Below the pieces are notes generated by a model, which saw nothing but the letters and a program-made list of their open reading frames with translations, searched no databases and was not told where the DNA came from. 64,000 nucleotides of DNA. Source: Parvibaculum sp002684405. GTDB taxonomy: Bacteria; Pseudomonadota; Alphaproteobacteria; Parvibaculales; Parvibaculaceae. The DNA lies in NCBI GenBank assembly GCA_965140395.1, contig OZ223205.1, positions 186,001 through 250,000 of the forward strand. The letters are read 5' to 3'. Both the position numbers and the translations under genes were made by a program. Below, in pieces: positions 31,601 to 39,918 of the stretch; the first letter of the stretch is position 1, and the number at the start of each line of letters is the position of its first letter.

Positions 31601-33289
31601 GTGCCCGACAAATTGCGGAACAGCCTTCGACACATTGGTCCATTCCGTAAATCCCTTGCCCCACCACTCGTCATTCTCCGGAATCGGATGGTATTGCGGA
31701 AGATAGAAGGCTATCGCCTTGATCCTCGAATGCGCGACAGCGCGTTCGGAAAGCTCCACATATTCATCCGACCGCGCGCCCGGTAGCTCCGTCACCGTTG
31801 CATAGCGATCACGAACATGCCGTCCACCTAACGCCGTCACCCCGCGGCTGCGCCGAAAGATCGGGGGGGCACTCTTTTCCATCCGCCGCCGCATGCGACG
31901 AACGAAGCTGCGAGGCAAGACTGCCTTGAACTTCAATATGAGTCGGCTGTTCTTGTATTTTCGCCTTACATTCCGGGGCCTGGTATCAGCATCCACAACA
32001 GTCAGATTGAGGTCGGTAAACTCCTCGGCCGGGACCGGTGCCGACTTTTCCAGCCTCCGCTCCATTCTTGCCCGAAACCTGGCGGGAAGCATCTCCCTGA
32101 ACATCAGGAAAAATGCGCTGGAGCGCCACCGCACAAACCGACGGAACGTTTTGAAAGGCCGGGCCCGGGCGGCCCGCAAGGCATGATAGAGGCGGTGATA
32201 CTCGACCTCCAGACTTTCCAGTTCGGCAGCCGCGCCATTTGTCAGCTCTTCGCGCAGTTTCGTCACTTCCGCTTTCAGGGAAGAGACCTGCGCCGATCGC
32301 TGATCAGCCAGACGGACAAGGTCCCGCAATTGGGTGGAGAGCAACTGCACTTCGTCACTCTCTGCCGACAAGCGCTGTTGCAGATCGGAGGTCTCGGATC
32401 GCAGATCGGTTATCTGTTTGTCGCGGTTCCTGAAAATGACGTTCAGAAAAGGAGCCGCCTCGTCAAAGGCGACGCGGATCGCGTCCAGCCGGGAATATAT
32501 TTCCGTCGTGCCCGTTGATCTTTCGTCCCCGCCGGCAAGAGACAACAAGCAATCATAGGTATCGAGCACCCACTTGTTCACATGCTCGTTCCGGGCAAGC
32601 CCATCCTGTGTCGACACGGTATGCCGGAGTCGCGGAGAGAGGAAATCGTCAATATCCGCTTTTGCATCGTCGGAAAAATCCGGCCACTTGAGATCAAGAT
32701 CTTTCGCGATACCAGACACAACAGATCGCCAGTCTTCCAGCAGCGTCTCATATCTCTGAATGCTGCGCCTTGAACCCCTCGTCGACGATTCCATTTCGAG
32801 GTTATACCGGAGCCAGAGCAGAAGAGCCTTCTCCGTTGAAATTCCGTCCCTCGTCTGCAGGGAAGCGGCAACCTCCAGCGGATTGCGAACGGCCAGAACG
32901 ACACCGGCATCACTATCGGTTTTTTCCAGCGCTTCTTGCCAGAGAGGAGCCAGACGGCAAATCCGCGGGTCTTTGACCAGGAAAAGCTCGGCATCGCCAA
33001 ACTCCTCCTGCAGCAGCGACTGCATTTCCGCTACAGAAGATCGAATCTCAGGAGACTGAAGGAGCCCGGAAGCAAAAGGCCTCCAGTCATCCCAACTGCT
33101 ATCGGCCTTGTCGAGCAGGCGGTCGTTGAACTGTCTCAGTCGTTCGGACTCCCAGTACCCCTTGGGATTCCACTCATTCGCCGCCATCAACGTAGCCGGT
33201 CCTTGCGCACCGAGGCGAATAAGAACTCCAGACAAGGCTGAGGTTCCGCTCCGGTGCATACCGAGAACCAGAATAGCTTTCTTCTTCAT
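28607..33289 (-). CDS. Giant multidomain protein: sulfotransferase, coiled coil, WbsX/GH99-like, GT4, GT2
   Basis: One uninterrupted 1560-residue frame with at least four enzymatic modules. Residues 1-250 are a sulfotransferase-type P-loop domain (LVLGMHRSGTSALSG at 7-21; VLAVRNPLEVAASL as the 3'-phosphate loop). Residues about 285-380 are a heptad-rich coiled coil. Residues 520-865 are a WbsX/GH99-like domain (IAFYLPQYHPIPENDEWWGK, GFTEWTN, FCVCWANENWTRRWDG, FINAWNEWGEG). Residues 880-1245 form a GT4 (GT-B) transferase (VGHVSSRKGTDLF, REDPFPSVVLEAMDSGLP). Residues 1250-1500 are a GT2 (GT-A) transferase (VVVPNFNY, DDASTDDS, EADD). It lies 62 bases downstream of rmlA and probably adds several sugars and perhaps sulfate to the rhamnose-containing glycan. 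Confidence 0.88.
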   Translation of the reverse strand: MKKKAILVLGMHRSGTSALSGVLIRLGAQGPATLMAANEWNPKGYWESERLRQFNDRLLDKADSSWDDWRPFASGLLQSPEIRSSVAEMQSLLQEEFGDAELFLVKDPRICRLAPLWQEALEKTDSDAGVVLAVRNPLEVAASLQTRDGISTEKALLLWLRYNLEMESSTRGSRRSIQRYETLLEDWRSVVSGIAKDLDLKWPDFSDDAKADIDDFLSPRLRHTVSTQDGLARNEHVNKWVLDTYDCLLSLAGGDERSTGTTEIYSRLDAIRVAFDEAAPFLNVIFRNRDKQITDLRSETSDLQQRLSAESDEVQLLSTQLRDLVRLADQRSAQVSSLKAEVTKLREELTNGAAAELESLEVEYHRLYHALRAARARPFKTFRRFVRWRSSAFFLMFREMLPARFRARMERRLEKSAPVPAEEFTDLNLTVVDADTRPRNVRRKYKNSRLILKFKAVLPRSFVRRMRRRMEKSAPPIFRRSRGVTALGGRHVRDRYATVTELPGARSDEYVELSERAVAHSRIKAIAFYLPQYHPIPENDEWWGKGFTEWTNVSKAVPQFVGHYQPRLPGELGFYDLRLVDVQRRQIELAKQYGVYGFCFHYYWFSGGRRLLERPLNQFVENKDLDFPFCVCWANENWTRRWDGRDDDVLMAQKYAPEDDIDMIEDLAPLLRDPRYIRIDGRPLIVVYRVNLLPDPKRTAQVWRDYCVANGLGNPYLVAAQSFDIRDPEPFGFDAAVEFPPHTVERERLAEVEILNSDYEGTVYDYAQVVDTQRQFSWPDYQLFKAVMPSWDNDARKPGRGDTFHGSTPALYRDWLEHVCRETDRRYANPDEKLVFINAWNEWGEGTYLEPDRRYGYAYLEATRTALEQVAASEELDAEQRPVVLVVHDAYPHGAQFLALNLTRCFVRDLKKRVEIVLLGEGPLKADFESLARVHDLSGKDPEGEEAEALARYLRECGAETAICNTTVSGLFLRRLKEAGFRTVSLIHELPGVIAENGLEEHVRVIASQADKVLFPAEAVAQGFENISRVDAGRRLIHPQGLYKRNRITSEDGKAQARAELRRRFGLDEDARIVLGVGHVSSRKGTDLFIEAGLDLLGGLYEDAVFIWLGHDNPEMMKPLLERIEAAGLSSRFVFPGLDTDTDVFFAGADLFAMTSREDPFPSVVLEAMDSGLPVIAFSETGGVGDIVERSGGAMVPPFDTGLYAKTIDAYLRDDERRHQAGASGKRIIQSEFSFRRYAQDLLAYGGERPFRVSVVVPNFNYAALLAKRIETIATQSYPVYEILVLDDASTDDSVEVARAEIEDLSIPCRLICNEDNSGSVFRQWLRGVEAASGEYVWIAEADDLSEPGFLAEIMKGFDDEDVVMSYCQSKQMSSDGRILANDYLDYVSDVSVDRWQAAYVQDGLVEIRRSFAVKNPVPNVSAVAFRREALLDVLKTHVEEIAAFRVAGDWLTYALVLERGKIAYSPAARNLHRRHEASVTHDANRVKHLAEILAMQEYLRLRHPTLAQDRGAADAYAQKIYEQFGLGSDSCSHFSAHSEVMATIEAVLPEGGGRGLSSR

Positions 33290-33351
33290 CTACGCCCCCG
33301 CTCTCCAGGTTGAGAGCAACATCGACAAACGGCCCACCCCGAGTGCCCAGC

Positions 33352-34221
33352 CTAATCTTCCCAGTCCGGTCGTTTGAGAGAAAGTCCGTATGAGGATTTC
33401 TCCAGTAGACGACATATCCGATCGAACTGCTCTTTTGTCACATACCCCATCCGCAAAGCCACCTCTTCAGGGCTGGCGACTTTGACACCCTGCCTGTGCT
33501 CGATGGTTCTGATGAACTCGGACGCCTCGAGAAGGGAGTCGTGCGTTCCCGTATCCAGCCAGGCATATCCGCGACCCAGCTTTTCGACCCGCAAATCCTT
33601 CCGATCGAGGTAGACCTGGTTGACGGCTGTGATTTCCAGCTCTCCCCGCGCGGATGGTTTTATGTTGCGCGCGATGTCGATCACATGGTTGTCGTAAAAA
33701 TAAAGGCCCGTCACAGCCCATTTGGAACGCGGCCTGACAGGCTTCTCTTCAATCGTCAGCGCATGATTGTTTTCGTCGAACTCGACGACCCCGTATCGCT
33801 GGGGATCTACGACCTGATAAGCAAAAACGGTGGCGCCGTCCTGAAGACCGGCTGCCTGCTTCATCCTCTCACTAAGGCCGTGCCCGTAGAAGAGATTGTC
33901 TCCCAGGACCAGCGCGACAGGGGCGTCTCCGACAAAATCCGCGCCGATGATGAAAGCCTGCGCCAGGCCTTCCGGCCGGGGTTGCTCGGCATAGGACAAG
34001 TTGATGCCCCACTGGCTGCCATCGCCCAGCAGGCGCTCGAACAGCGGCAGGTCATGCGGCGTCGAGATGACCAGTATGTCCCTGATCCCCGCCAGCATGA
34101 GCGTCGTCAGCGGGTAATAGATCATCGGCTTGTCATAGACCGGCAGCAATTGCTTGCTGACCGCCAGCGTGACGGGATGGAGCCGCGTGCCCGACCCGCC
34201 TGCGAGAATGATCCCCTTCAC
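33352..34221 (-). CDS. rmlA: Glucose-1-phosphate thymidylyltransferase
   Basis: A 289-residue enzyme that makes dTDP-glucose from glucose-1-phosphate and dTTP, the first step to dTDP-L-rhamnose. The nucleotide-binding motif GIILAGGSGTRLHPVT is at the very start, followed by SKQLLPVYDKPMIYYPL, and VLGDNLFYGHGL is the metal/sugar site. The start is GTG at 34221, overlapping the rmlD stop by four bases (GTGA), which gives the exact family length. Longer upstream in-frame extensions fall inside rmlD and are rejected. Confidence 0.96.
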   Translation of the reverse strand: MKGIILAGGSGTRLHPVTLAVSKQLLPVYDKPMIYYPLTTLMLAGIRDILVISTPHDLPLFERLLGDGSQWGINLSYAEQPRPEGLAQAFIIGADFVGDAPVALVLGDNLFYGHGLSERMKQAAGLQDGATVFAYQVVDPQRYGVVEFDENNHALTIEEKPVRPRSKWAVTGLYFYDNHVIDIARNIKPSARGELEITAVNQVYLDRKDLRVEKLGRGYAWLDTGTHDSLLEASEFIRTIEHRQGVKVASPEEVALRMGYVTKEQFDRICRLLEKSSYGLSLKRPDWED

Positions 34222-35126
34222 GATACGCCTCCTTCCACGCGCGCCGGAAGGAGCGCGTCGAGACAGCGCCCTATCCCGCTTTCCCAGCCGGGCAGCCGCA
34301 GGCCGGTCGCCGCCTCGAGCTTCGCGCAATCGAGACGGGAATTCATCGGGCGCTTGGCCGGTGTCGGATAATCGCTGGTTGGAATGGCTTTCAGCGACGG
34401 CACACGCACGCCGCGCTTGCCCGCCTCGGCAAAAATGCCCGCGGCGAAATCATGCCATGTCGTTGCATCGCGGCCTGCCATGTGGAACGTGCCGTAAATC
34501 TCCTCGCCGGAAAGCAGGCGCGGCACGAGCGCCCCGATGGCGTCGGCAATATCGGGCGCATAGCTCGGGCAACCGAACTGGTCGCAAACGACCGACACTT
34601 CGTCGCGCGTTTCCGCCAGGCGCAACATGGTTTTCACGAAATTCGCGCCATAGGGGCTATAGACCCAGCTCGTCCGCAAAATCATATGGCGCGGCCCGGC
34701 GGCGCGCACGGCCTCCTCGCCCGCAAGCTTCGACGCCCCATAGACGCCGAGCGGCGAAACCGCGTCATCCTCGCAATAGGCGCCCTTCTTGCTGCCGTCG
34801 AACACATAATCGGTGGAGACATGAATGAGCGGGATCCCCGCCCGCGCGCAGGCCTCGGCCAGCGCGGCGGGACCATCGCGATTGACGGCGAAAGCGGAAG
34901 CCGCATCGGTCTCGGCTTTATCGACGGCAGTATAGGCGCCAGCATTCACGACCAGCGCAGGGCGATGCGCCTCAAGGCGCGACGGAATATTCTCCGGGCG
35001 GGCAAGATCGAGCTCGTCGCGGCCGAGACAGACGATGTCGAACCCGTCCCATTTGCGCGCCGCCATCGACCGGGCCAGCTGCCCCGATTTTCCGACGACC
35101 AGAACTGTTGCCGGAACGGTTGTCAT
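34218..35126 (-). CDS. rmlD: dTDP-4-dehydrorhamnose reductase
   Basis: A 302-residue short-chain dehydrogenase that reduces dTDP-4-keto-L-rhamnose to dTDP-L-rhamnose with NAD(P)H. The cofactor motif is LVVGKSGQLARSMA (GxxGQLA), the substrate block is VVNAGAYTAVDKAETD, and the catalytic triad includes STDYVFDG and YGASKLAGE. It overlaps rmlB upstream (ATGA) and rmlA downstream (GTGA). Confidence 0.96.
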   Translation of the reverse strand: MTTVPATVLVVGKSGQLARSMAARKWDGFDIVCLGRDELDLARPENIPSRLEAHRPALVVNAGAYTAVDKAETDAASAFAVNRDGPAALAEACARAGIPLIHVSTDYVFDGSKKGAYCEDDAVSPLGVYGASKLAGEEAVRAAGPRHMILRTSWVYSPYGANFVKTMLRLAETRDEVSVVCDQFGCPSYAPDIADAIGALVPRLLSGEEIYGTFHMAGRDATTWHDFAAGIFAEAGKRGVRVPSLKAIPTSDYPTPAKRPMNSRLDCAKLEAATGLRLPGWESGIGRCLDALLPARVEGGVS

Positions 35127-36214
35127 CTCGCGGCGACGGCCTTTTCCGCCTTCTCCCTATCGGGGCCGAGACCGATCCGTTCTCCGCCATAGACTTCGTT
35201 GCGCAACGGCATCCACCAATCGGCATTGGCAAGATACCATTCGACCGTCTTTCGAAGGCCCGTTTCGAATTTCTCCCGCGGCCGCCAGCCAAGCTCGGCT
35301 TCGATCCTGGAGGCATCGATGGCATAGCGCTGATCATGGCCGCGCCTGTCGGTCACGAAACGGATAAGGGAGCGCCGCTCTCCGATGCCGCGATCGGGCC
35401 GCATCTCGTCGAGGAGATCGCAAATCGCTTCGACGACCTCGACATTGGTGCGCTCGTTGAGGCCGCCGATATTGTATTTCTCGCCGGGCCGGCCTTTATC
35501 GAGCACCAGCCCCAGCGCCTCGGCATGATCGTCCACGTAAAGCCAGTCGCGGACATTCTCGCCGCTTCCATAGATGGGCAGCGTGCTACCTTCCAGGCCA
35601 TTCAGGATCATCAGCGGGATGAGCTTTTCCGGAAACTGGCGCGGCCCGTAATTATTGGAACAATTGGTGACGATCACCGGCAGGCCGTAAGTGTGGTACC
35701 AGGCATTGGCGAGATGGTCGGACGCCGCCTTGCTCGCCGAATAGGGCGAGTTGGGACTATAGGCCGTCGTTTCGGAAAACAGCCCTTCCGGCCCGAGACT
35801 GCCATAGACCTCGTCGGTCGAGACATGCACGAAACGGAACAGCTCCCGCCGGGCGGCCGGCAAGCGCTCCCAATAGCTTCGCGCCGCCTCGAGCAGACAA
35901 TGCGTCCCGACGATATTGGTCTGGATAAAGTCATGCGATCCATCGATGGAACGATCGACATGGGATTCGGCGGCAAGGTGAAGAACGGCATCCGGCTGCT
36001 CGCGATCGAACAGCTGACGGAGCATCACGGCATCGCAGATATCGCCGTGAACGAAGCTGTAGCGTTCGTCATGCGCGAGCGGCGCGAGAGAAGCCGGGTT
36101 CGACGCATAGGTCAGACTGTCCAGGTTGACGACATGATGCCCGGCCGACATGACGAGATGGCGGCATACCGCCGACCCGATAAATCCCGCGCCACCTGTG
36201 ACCAGCACTTTCAT
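35123..36214 (-). CDS. rmlB: dTDP-glucose 4,6-dehydratase
   Basis: A 363-residue extended SDR converting dTDP-glucose to dTDP-4-keto-6-deoxyglucose. The start is MKVLVTGGAGFIGSAVCRHL with the NAD motif; HLAAESHVDRSIDG is diagnostic of RmlB, FVHVSTDEVYGSLG provides catalytic residues, and YSASKAASDHL contains YxxxK. ATG 36214 is chosen because GGGGGGAG is about 7 bases upstream; an ATG two codons earlier is too close to that site. It overlaps rmlD by four bases. Confidence 0.96.
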   Translation of the reverse strand: MKVLVTGGAGFIGSAVCRHLVMSAGHHVVNLDSLTYASNPASLAPLAHDERYSFVHGDICDAVMLRQLFDREQPDAVLHLAAESHVDRSIDGSHDFIQTNIVGTHCLLEAARSYWERLPAARRELFRFVHVSTDEVYGSLGPEGLFSETTAYSPNSPYSASKAASDHLANAWYHTYGLPVIVTNCSNNYGPRQFPEKLIPLMILNGLEGSTLPIYGSGENVRDWLYVDDHAEALGLVLDKGRPGEKYNIGGLNERTNVEVVEAICDLLDEMRPDRGIGERRSLIRFVTDRRGHDQRYAIDASRIEAELGWRPREKFETGLRKTVEWYLANADWWMPLRNEVYGGERIGLGPDREKAEKAVAAR

Positions 36215-36279
36215 AGGCATCTCCCCCCTCAACCCAAACAACTATCGTGAAGCCGACCCCCAGCCAGCCGGCCTCAAGA

Positions 36280-36849
36280 TTATGCAAACTCAAAAATGCG
36301 CGGCAACTCCGCCAATACCGGATGCTGCCGGTCTTTCCCGGAAAGCGTAATGTCCACCGCATCCAGCTTCCAGTCGATGCCCAGAGCAGGATCGTTCCAC
36401 GCGATGCCGGCATCATGCTCCGCCGAGTAGAAGTCTGTCACCTTGTACTGCACCTCGGTATCGTCCGTGAGGGTGACGAAGCCATGCGCGTACCCGACAG
36501 GAACATATAGCTGACGCCAGTTTTCCGCACTGATCTCGAACGCAACATGCTCCCCGAATGTGGGGGAACCATGGCGAATATCGACGGCAACGTCGAGAAT
36601 GGCGCCGCGCGTGACGCGAACCAGCTTGCCCTGCGCGTGCGGCGGGCGTTGAAAATGCAAACCCCTCAAGGTCCCGCGGCGTCGCGAAAGGGATTGATTG
36701 TCCTGAACGAAACGGACATCCACGCCGGCGGAAGCGAAATCATTCTCATTATAGGTTTCGGAGAAAAACCCTCTGTCGTCGTCGATCCGGCGAACCTCAA
36801 GAAGTTTGACGTCCGGATGCCCCGGAACCGGAAGAAGCGCCGGCCTCAT
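36280..36849 (-). CDS. rmlC: dTDP-4-dehydrorhamnose 3,5-epimerase
   Basis: A 189-residue cupin that epimerises dTDP-4-keto-6-deoxyglucose at C3 and C5. DDRGFFSETYNENDF, LRGLHFQRPPHAQGKLVRV (catalytic His) and YVPVGYAHGFVTL are the standard motifs, and the Tyr of VQYKVTDFYSAEHDAGI is present. First gene of the minus-strand glycan operon. A candidate promoter with a palindrome over the -10 lies 40-70 bases upstream. Confidence 0.96.
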   Translation of the reverse strand: MRPALLPVPGHPDVKLLEVRRIDDDRGFFSETYNENDFASAGVDVRFVQDNQSLSRRRGTLRGLHFQRPPHAQGKLVRVTRGAILDVAVDIRHGSPTFGEHVAFEISAENWRQLYVPVGYAHGFVTLTDDTEVQYKVTDFYSAEHDAGIAWNDPALGIDWKLDAVDITLSGKDRQHPVLAELPRIFEFA

Positions 36850-37195
36850 AAATTCATGTCCTCAAGCAACAGTTTCAGTCGAATTATGACACTATAATTC
36901 TTGGTTCTATACACTGAATTTATTGAGCGCATGGACCAAAAAGCGATCGGATAAGCGCATAGGTATATTTTGACGCAACACCAAAACAAATAAAGATCAA
37001 ATTCATGAGAATAATTCTCCGTATCGCCCCATGCTGAGGACACAAAAGCGCAGCATGGGCCCGAAAAGTCACATATCAGCCACTTCCTGTTTACTGCCTG
37101 GGATTTCCTGCGGCAAACCCATTGTGGGCCGCCCAAGCAAACTGCATGATCGACAAATCTGAATCGCTGCCTTTAACTGAGAATACTGTAAGCAA
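36850..37195. other. AT-rich divergent regulatory region between rmlC and the GT2-ABC fusion gene
   Basis: This 346-bp gap separates two divergent transcription units. It contains three perfect inverted repeats: GAATTAT/ATAATTC (36881-36900), GAGAAT/ATTCTC around one central base (37007-37019), and CCCATGCTG/CAGCATGGG (37028-37059, 14-base loop). A weak plus-strand promoter candidate starts with TTGACG (36970-36975). No coding frame with a ribosome site is present. Composition is far more AT-rich than the coding regions on either side. Confidence 0.6.
36891..36918 (-). promoter_or_regulatory. Candidate rmlC operon promoter with palindrome over the -10
   Basis: On the minus strand, TTCAGT (36918-36913), a 16-base spacer and TATAGT (36896-36891). 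The -10 matches consensus at five of six bases and lies inside the perfect inverted repeat GAATTAT/ATAATTC (36881-36900). Transcription would start near 36884, about 35 bases before rmlC. A repressor bound to the repeat would block the promoter; this is inference. Confidence 0.45.
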
Positions 37196-39898
37196 ATGCG
37201 CCCTGGCACCGTCTCCGTGATACTCGTGACGCACAACAGTGCCGAAGTGCTGGGAAACGCGCTGGCATCGCTTCCCGACGGGGTGGAAGTCATTGTCGTC
37301 GACAATGCCAGCAAGGACAATTCGCTGGAGATCGCCCGCGCCGCGGGCGCGCGATGCGTCTCCAATGCCAATAATCTCGGTTTCTGCAAAGCCAACAATA
37401 TCGGGGCCCGGACCGCGCATGGTGAATTCCTGCTGCTCCTGAACCCCGATGCCCAGCTCGATCCCGGCGCGCTGGAGACGATGCTGGCAACGGCGGAACG
37501 GTATCCGGACGCCGCCATTGTCGGACCGAAGCTGCTCGATGAGGCAGGACAGAGTGTCTGGCGCCACAAATCGATCCTCCATCCCTTCGAGGGACGAAAC
37601 AAAGCACCCGTCGAGCCTGAATTCGCGAGTTGCGTGCCGCTGCTGACCGGGGCCGCCATGCTCTGCCGCCGCGCGGCCCTGCAAGCCATCGAAGGCCTCG
37701 ATGAGAATATCTTCCTTTATCATGACGATGACGATTTATGCCTGCGTCTGACCCAGCAGGGCTGGTCGCTCATCTACGAACCCGCGGCCGTCGTTCGCCA
37801 CGCGTTCGGAAAGTCATGCGGCGCGTCCATGGAACTGACGCGCTTCAAGGCGCGCGAGCACATGCGCTCTTCCATCTATGTGCGCGAGAAACATGGCGTG
37901 CCCTTCGACCTGGCGCGGGAACGGCGCAGGAACCTGAAAAGGCTGAGCCTGGCCTCCATCAAATTCGACCGCGAACGGCAGGTGGCCGCCTTCGGGCGCA
38001 TGGAAGCCCTCGCCGAGCTCGGCCGGTCGAAAAGCGCGGCAGCACGCGCCGCAGCAGCCGACAAGGACGAGATCGCCGCAGACTCCAGGACTCTGAAAGC
38101 CTGGATCGCGCACAAGCTCTTCGGACGCCCGGAAAGCTCACTCGCCGTCATCAAGCGGCTGTTTGCGGAGAATGTCCGCAACCATATCCCCGGATATGTC
38201 GCGGCCTTCATCTGCATGGGCTTTGTCGCCGCCACCACGGGCGCCAGCGCCTGGATCATGAAGGATGTCATCAACCGGATCTTTGTCGATCGCGACTCTG
38301 CAATGGTCGGGATCATCGCCGGCGCGGTGATGGCGATCTACACGATCAAAGGGCTTTCGACCTATGGTCAGCAATACCTGCTTCAGCGGATCGGCAATAA
38401 TATCGTCGCAACGCTGCAGAAACGGGTTTTCGATCACGTTCTGAGCCAGCCCCTGAACTTCTTCGACCGTCATGCGATCGGCGATCTCGCGACCCGCATG
38501 TCCTACAACGCGCAGGGCGCCCGCGCGGTCATCGACCTCATCATCCAGAGCATCGGGCGCGACGTGCTTTCCGTCCTCGCCCTGACGACCGTGATGGTCC
38601 TGCAGGACCCCCTCATGTCGGTCGTGATGCTCATCATCATGCCCGTAGCCGTGATCGGCGTGTCGCGTCTGGTGAAGCGCGTCAAGAAGATCATGCAGCT
38701 CGAACTCCAGTCCATCGCCGAAATCGTCAATGCGATGCAGGAAACCGCGTCCGGCATTCGGATTGTGAAATCCTTCAATCTCGAAGGGCACATGCGCAAG
38801 CGCATGGGCGCCGCCGTGGAACAGGTCGAGCAGCGCTCGAACAAGATCACCCAGGTCAATGCCCTGACGAGCCCGCTCATGGAAACGCTGGGCGGGTTCG
38901 CCGTTGCCGCCATCATCATGTATGGCGGCTGGAACGTAATCGCCCGCGGCTCCGACCCGGGCAGCTTCTTTGCCTTCATCACCGCTCTCTTGATGGCCTA
39001 TGAACCGGCAAAGCGGCTGGCACGCCTGAACGTCCAGCTGTCCGCGAACATGGTTCTTGCCGAAGGGCTCTACGCCCTGCTGGACACCCCACCGACCATC
39101 TCCGAGGCGCCCGATGCCCGGACACTCGAAATCCGCGAGGGCGGGCGGATCGATTTCGACAATGTGGTTTTCGCCTACGACACCCAGCCGGCCCTGAACG
39201 GCGTGACCTTCGAGGCACGGGCGGGAACCGTCACCGCGCTGGTCGGCCCGTCGGGCGCCGGCAAGACCACGATCTTCGGCCTGATCGAACGCTTTTTCGA
39301 TCCGCAGGAGGGAAGCGTCAGCATTGACGGGCAGGATCTGCGCGGGCTCACCTTCAGCTCGCTTCGAGACAACCTGTCGCTCGTGACGCAGGAGACATTC
39401 CTCTTTGCCGGCACCGTGCGCGAGAACATCGCCTATGGCCGCCCCGGCGCGACGGACGACGAGATCGAGGAAGCCGCCCGCATGGCCAATGCGCATGAAT
39501 TCATCGCGGAACTCCCCGGCCAATACGAAGCGCCGGTCGGCGAGGCGGGCGGACGCCTGTCCGGCGGGCAGCGCCAGCGCGTCGCCATCGCCCGTGCCAT
39601 GCTGCGCGACGCGCCCATCCTGCTGATGGACGAGCCGACCTCGGCGCTGGACGCCCAGTCGGAATCCAAGGTGCAGGAAGCGCTGGACCGGCTGATGGAA
39701 GGCCGCACCACCATCGTGATCGCCCATCGCCTGTCCACCGTGCGCAATGCCGACCGGATCTACGTCCTCGACCGGGGCGAGGTTGTCCAGTCGGGCTCGC
39801 ATGACGAGCTGCTTGCCGAGGGCGGGCTCTATGCCACGCTCTATTCGCTGCAGTTCCGCGACGCGACGCCCAAGCTCGCCGCCGTCGGCGCGGAATAA
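37196..39898 (+). CDS. GT2 glycosyltransferase fused to an MsbA-like ABC exporter
   Basis: A single 900-residue frame. Residues 6-250 are a GT2 transferase of the rhamnosyltransferase type (VSVILVTHNSAEVL, VVDNASKDNS, LLNPDAQLDPG, HDDDDLCLRLTQQGW). After a basic, helical linker (about 255-325) comes a complete ABC half-exporter: six spans from about residue 330 to 600, then the ATPase with Walker A GPSGAGKT (684-691), signature LSGGQRQR (near 788), Walker B ILLMDEPTSALD (near 810) and H-loop IVIAHRL. A homodimer would be a full lipid or glycolipid flippase with a transferase on each subunit. It is divergent from the rml operon. The start ATG has a weak ribosome site. It is convergent with tlpA at 20 bases. 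Confidence 0.92.
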   Translation: MRPGTVSVILVTHNSAEVLGNALASLPDGVEVIVVDNASKDNSLEIARAAGARCVSNANNLGFCKANNIGARTAHGEFLLLLNPDAQLDPGALETMLATAERYPDAAIVGPKLLDEAGQSVWRHKSILHPFEGRNKAPVEPEFASCVPLLTGAAMLCRRAALQAIEGLDENIFLYHDDDDLCLRLTQQGWSLIYEPAAVVRHAFGKSCGASMELTRFKAREHMRSSIYVREKHGVPFDLARERRRNLKRLSLASIKFDRERQVAAFGRMEALAELGRSKSAAARAAAADKDEIAADSRTLKAWIAHKLFGRPESSLAVIKRLFAENVRNHIPGYVAAFICMGFVAATTGASAWIMKDVINRIFVDRDSAMVGIIAGAVMAIYTIKGLSTYGQQYLLQRIGNNIVATLQKRVFDHVLSQPLNFFDRHAIGDLATRMSYNAQGARAVIDLIIQSIGRDVLSVLALTTVMVLQDPLMSVVMLIIMPVAVIGVSRLVKRVKKIMQLELQSIAEIVNAMQETASGIRIVKSFNLEGHMRKRMGAAVEQVEQRSNKITQVNALTSPLMETLGGFAVAAIIMYGGWNVIARGSDPGSFFAFITALLMAYEPAKRLARLNVQLSANMVLAEGLYALLDTPPTISEAPDARTLEIREGGRIDFDNVVFAYDTQPALNGVTFEARAGTVTALVGPSGAGKTTIFGLIERFFDPQEGSVSIDGQDLRGLTFSSLRDNLSLVTQETFLFAGTVRENIAYGRPGATDDEIEEAARMANAHEFIAELPGQYEAPVGEAGGRLSGGQRQRVAIARAMLRDAPILLMDEPTSALDAQSESKVQEALDRLMEGRTTIVIAHRLSTVRNADRIYVLDRGEVVQSGSHDELLAEGGLYATLYSLQFRDATPKLAAVGAE

Positions 39899-39918
39899 GG
39901 CTTTTCAGGTTTTTCGGT

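Noticed and set aside
37940..38180. Possible frameshift joining two genes in the GT2-ABC fusion
   Set aside because: The linker is coded in the same frame with no stop and with normal codon use; no second ribosome site and start precede the exporter.
38138..39802. Long antisense frame opposite the ABC exporter part of the fusion
   Set aside because: The exporter has all conserved motifs in order; the opposite frame has none.
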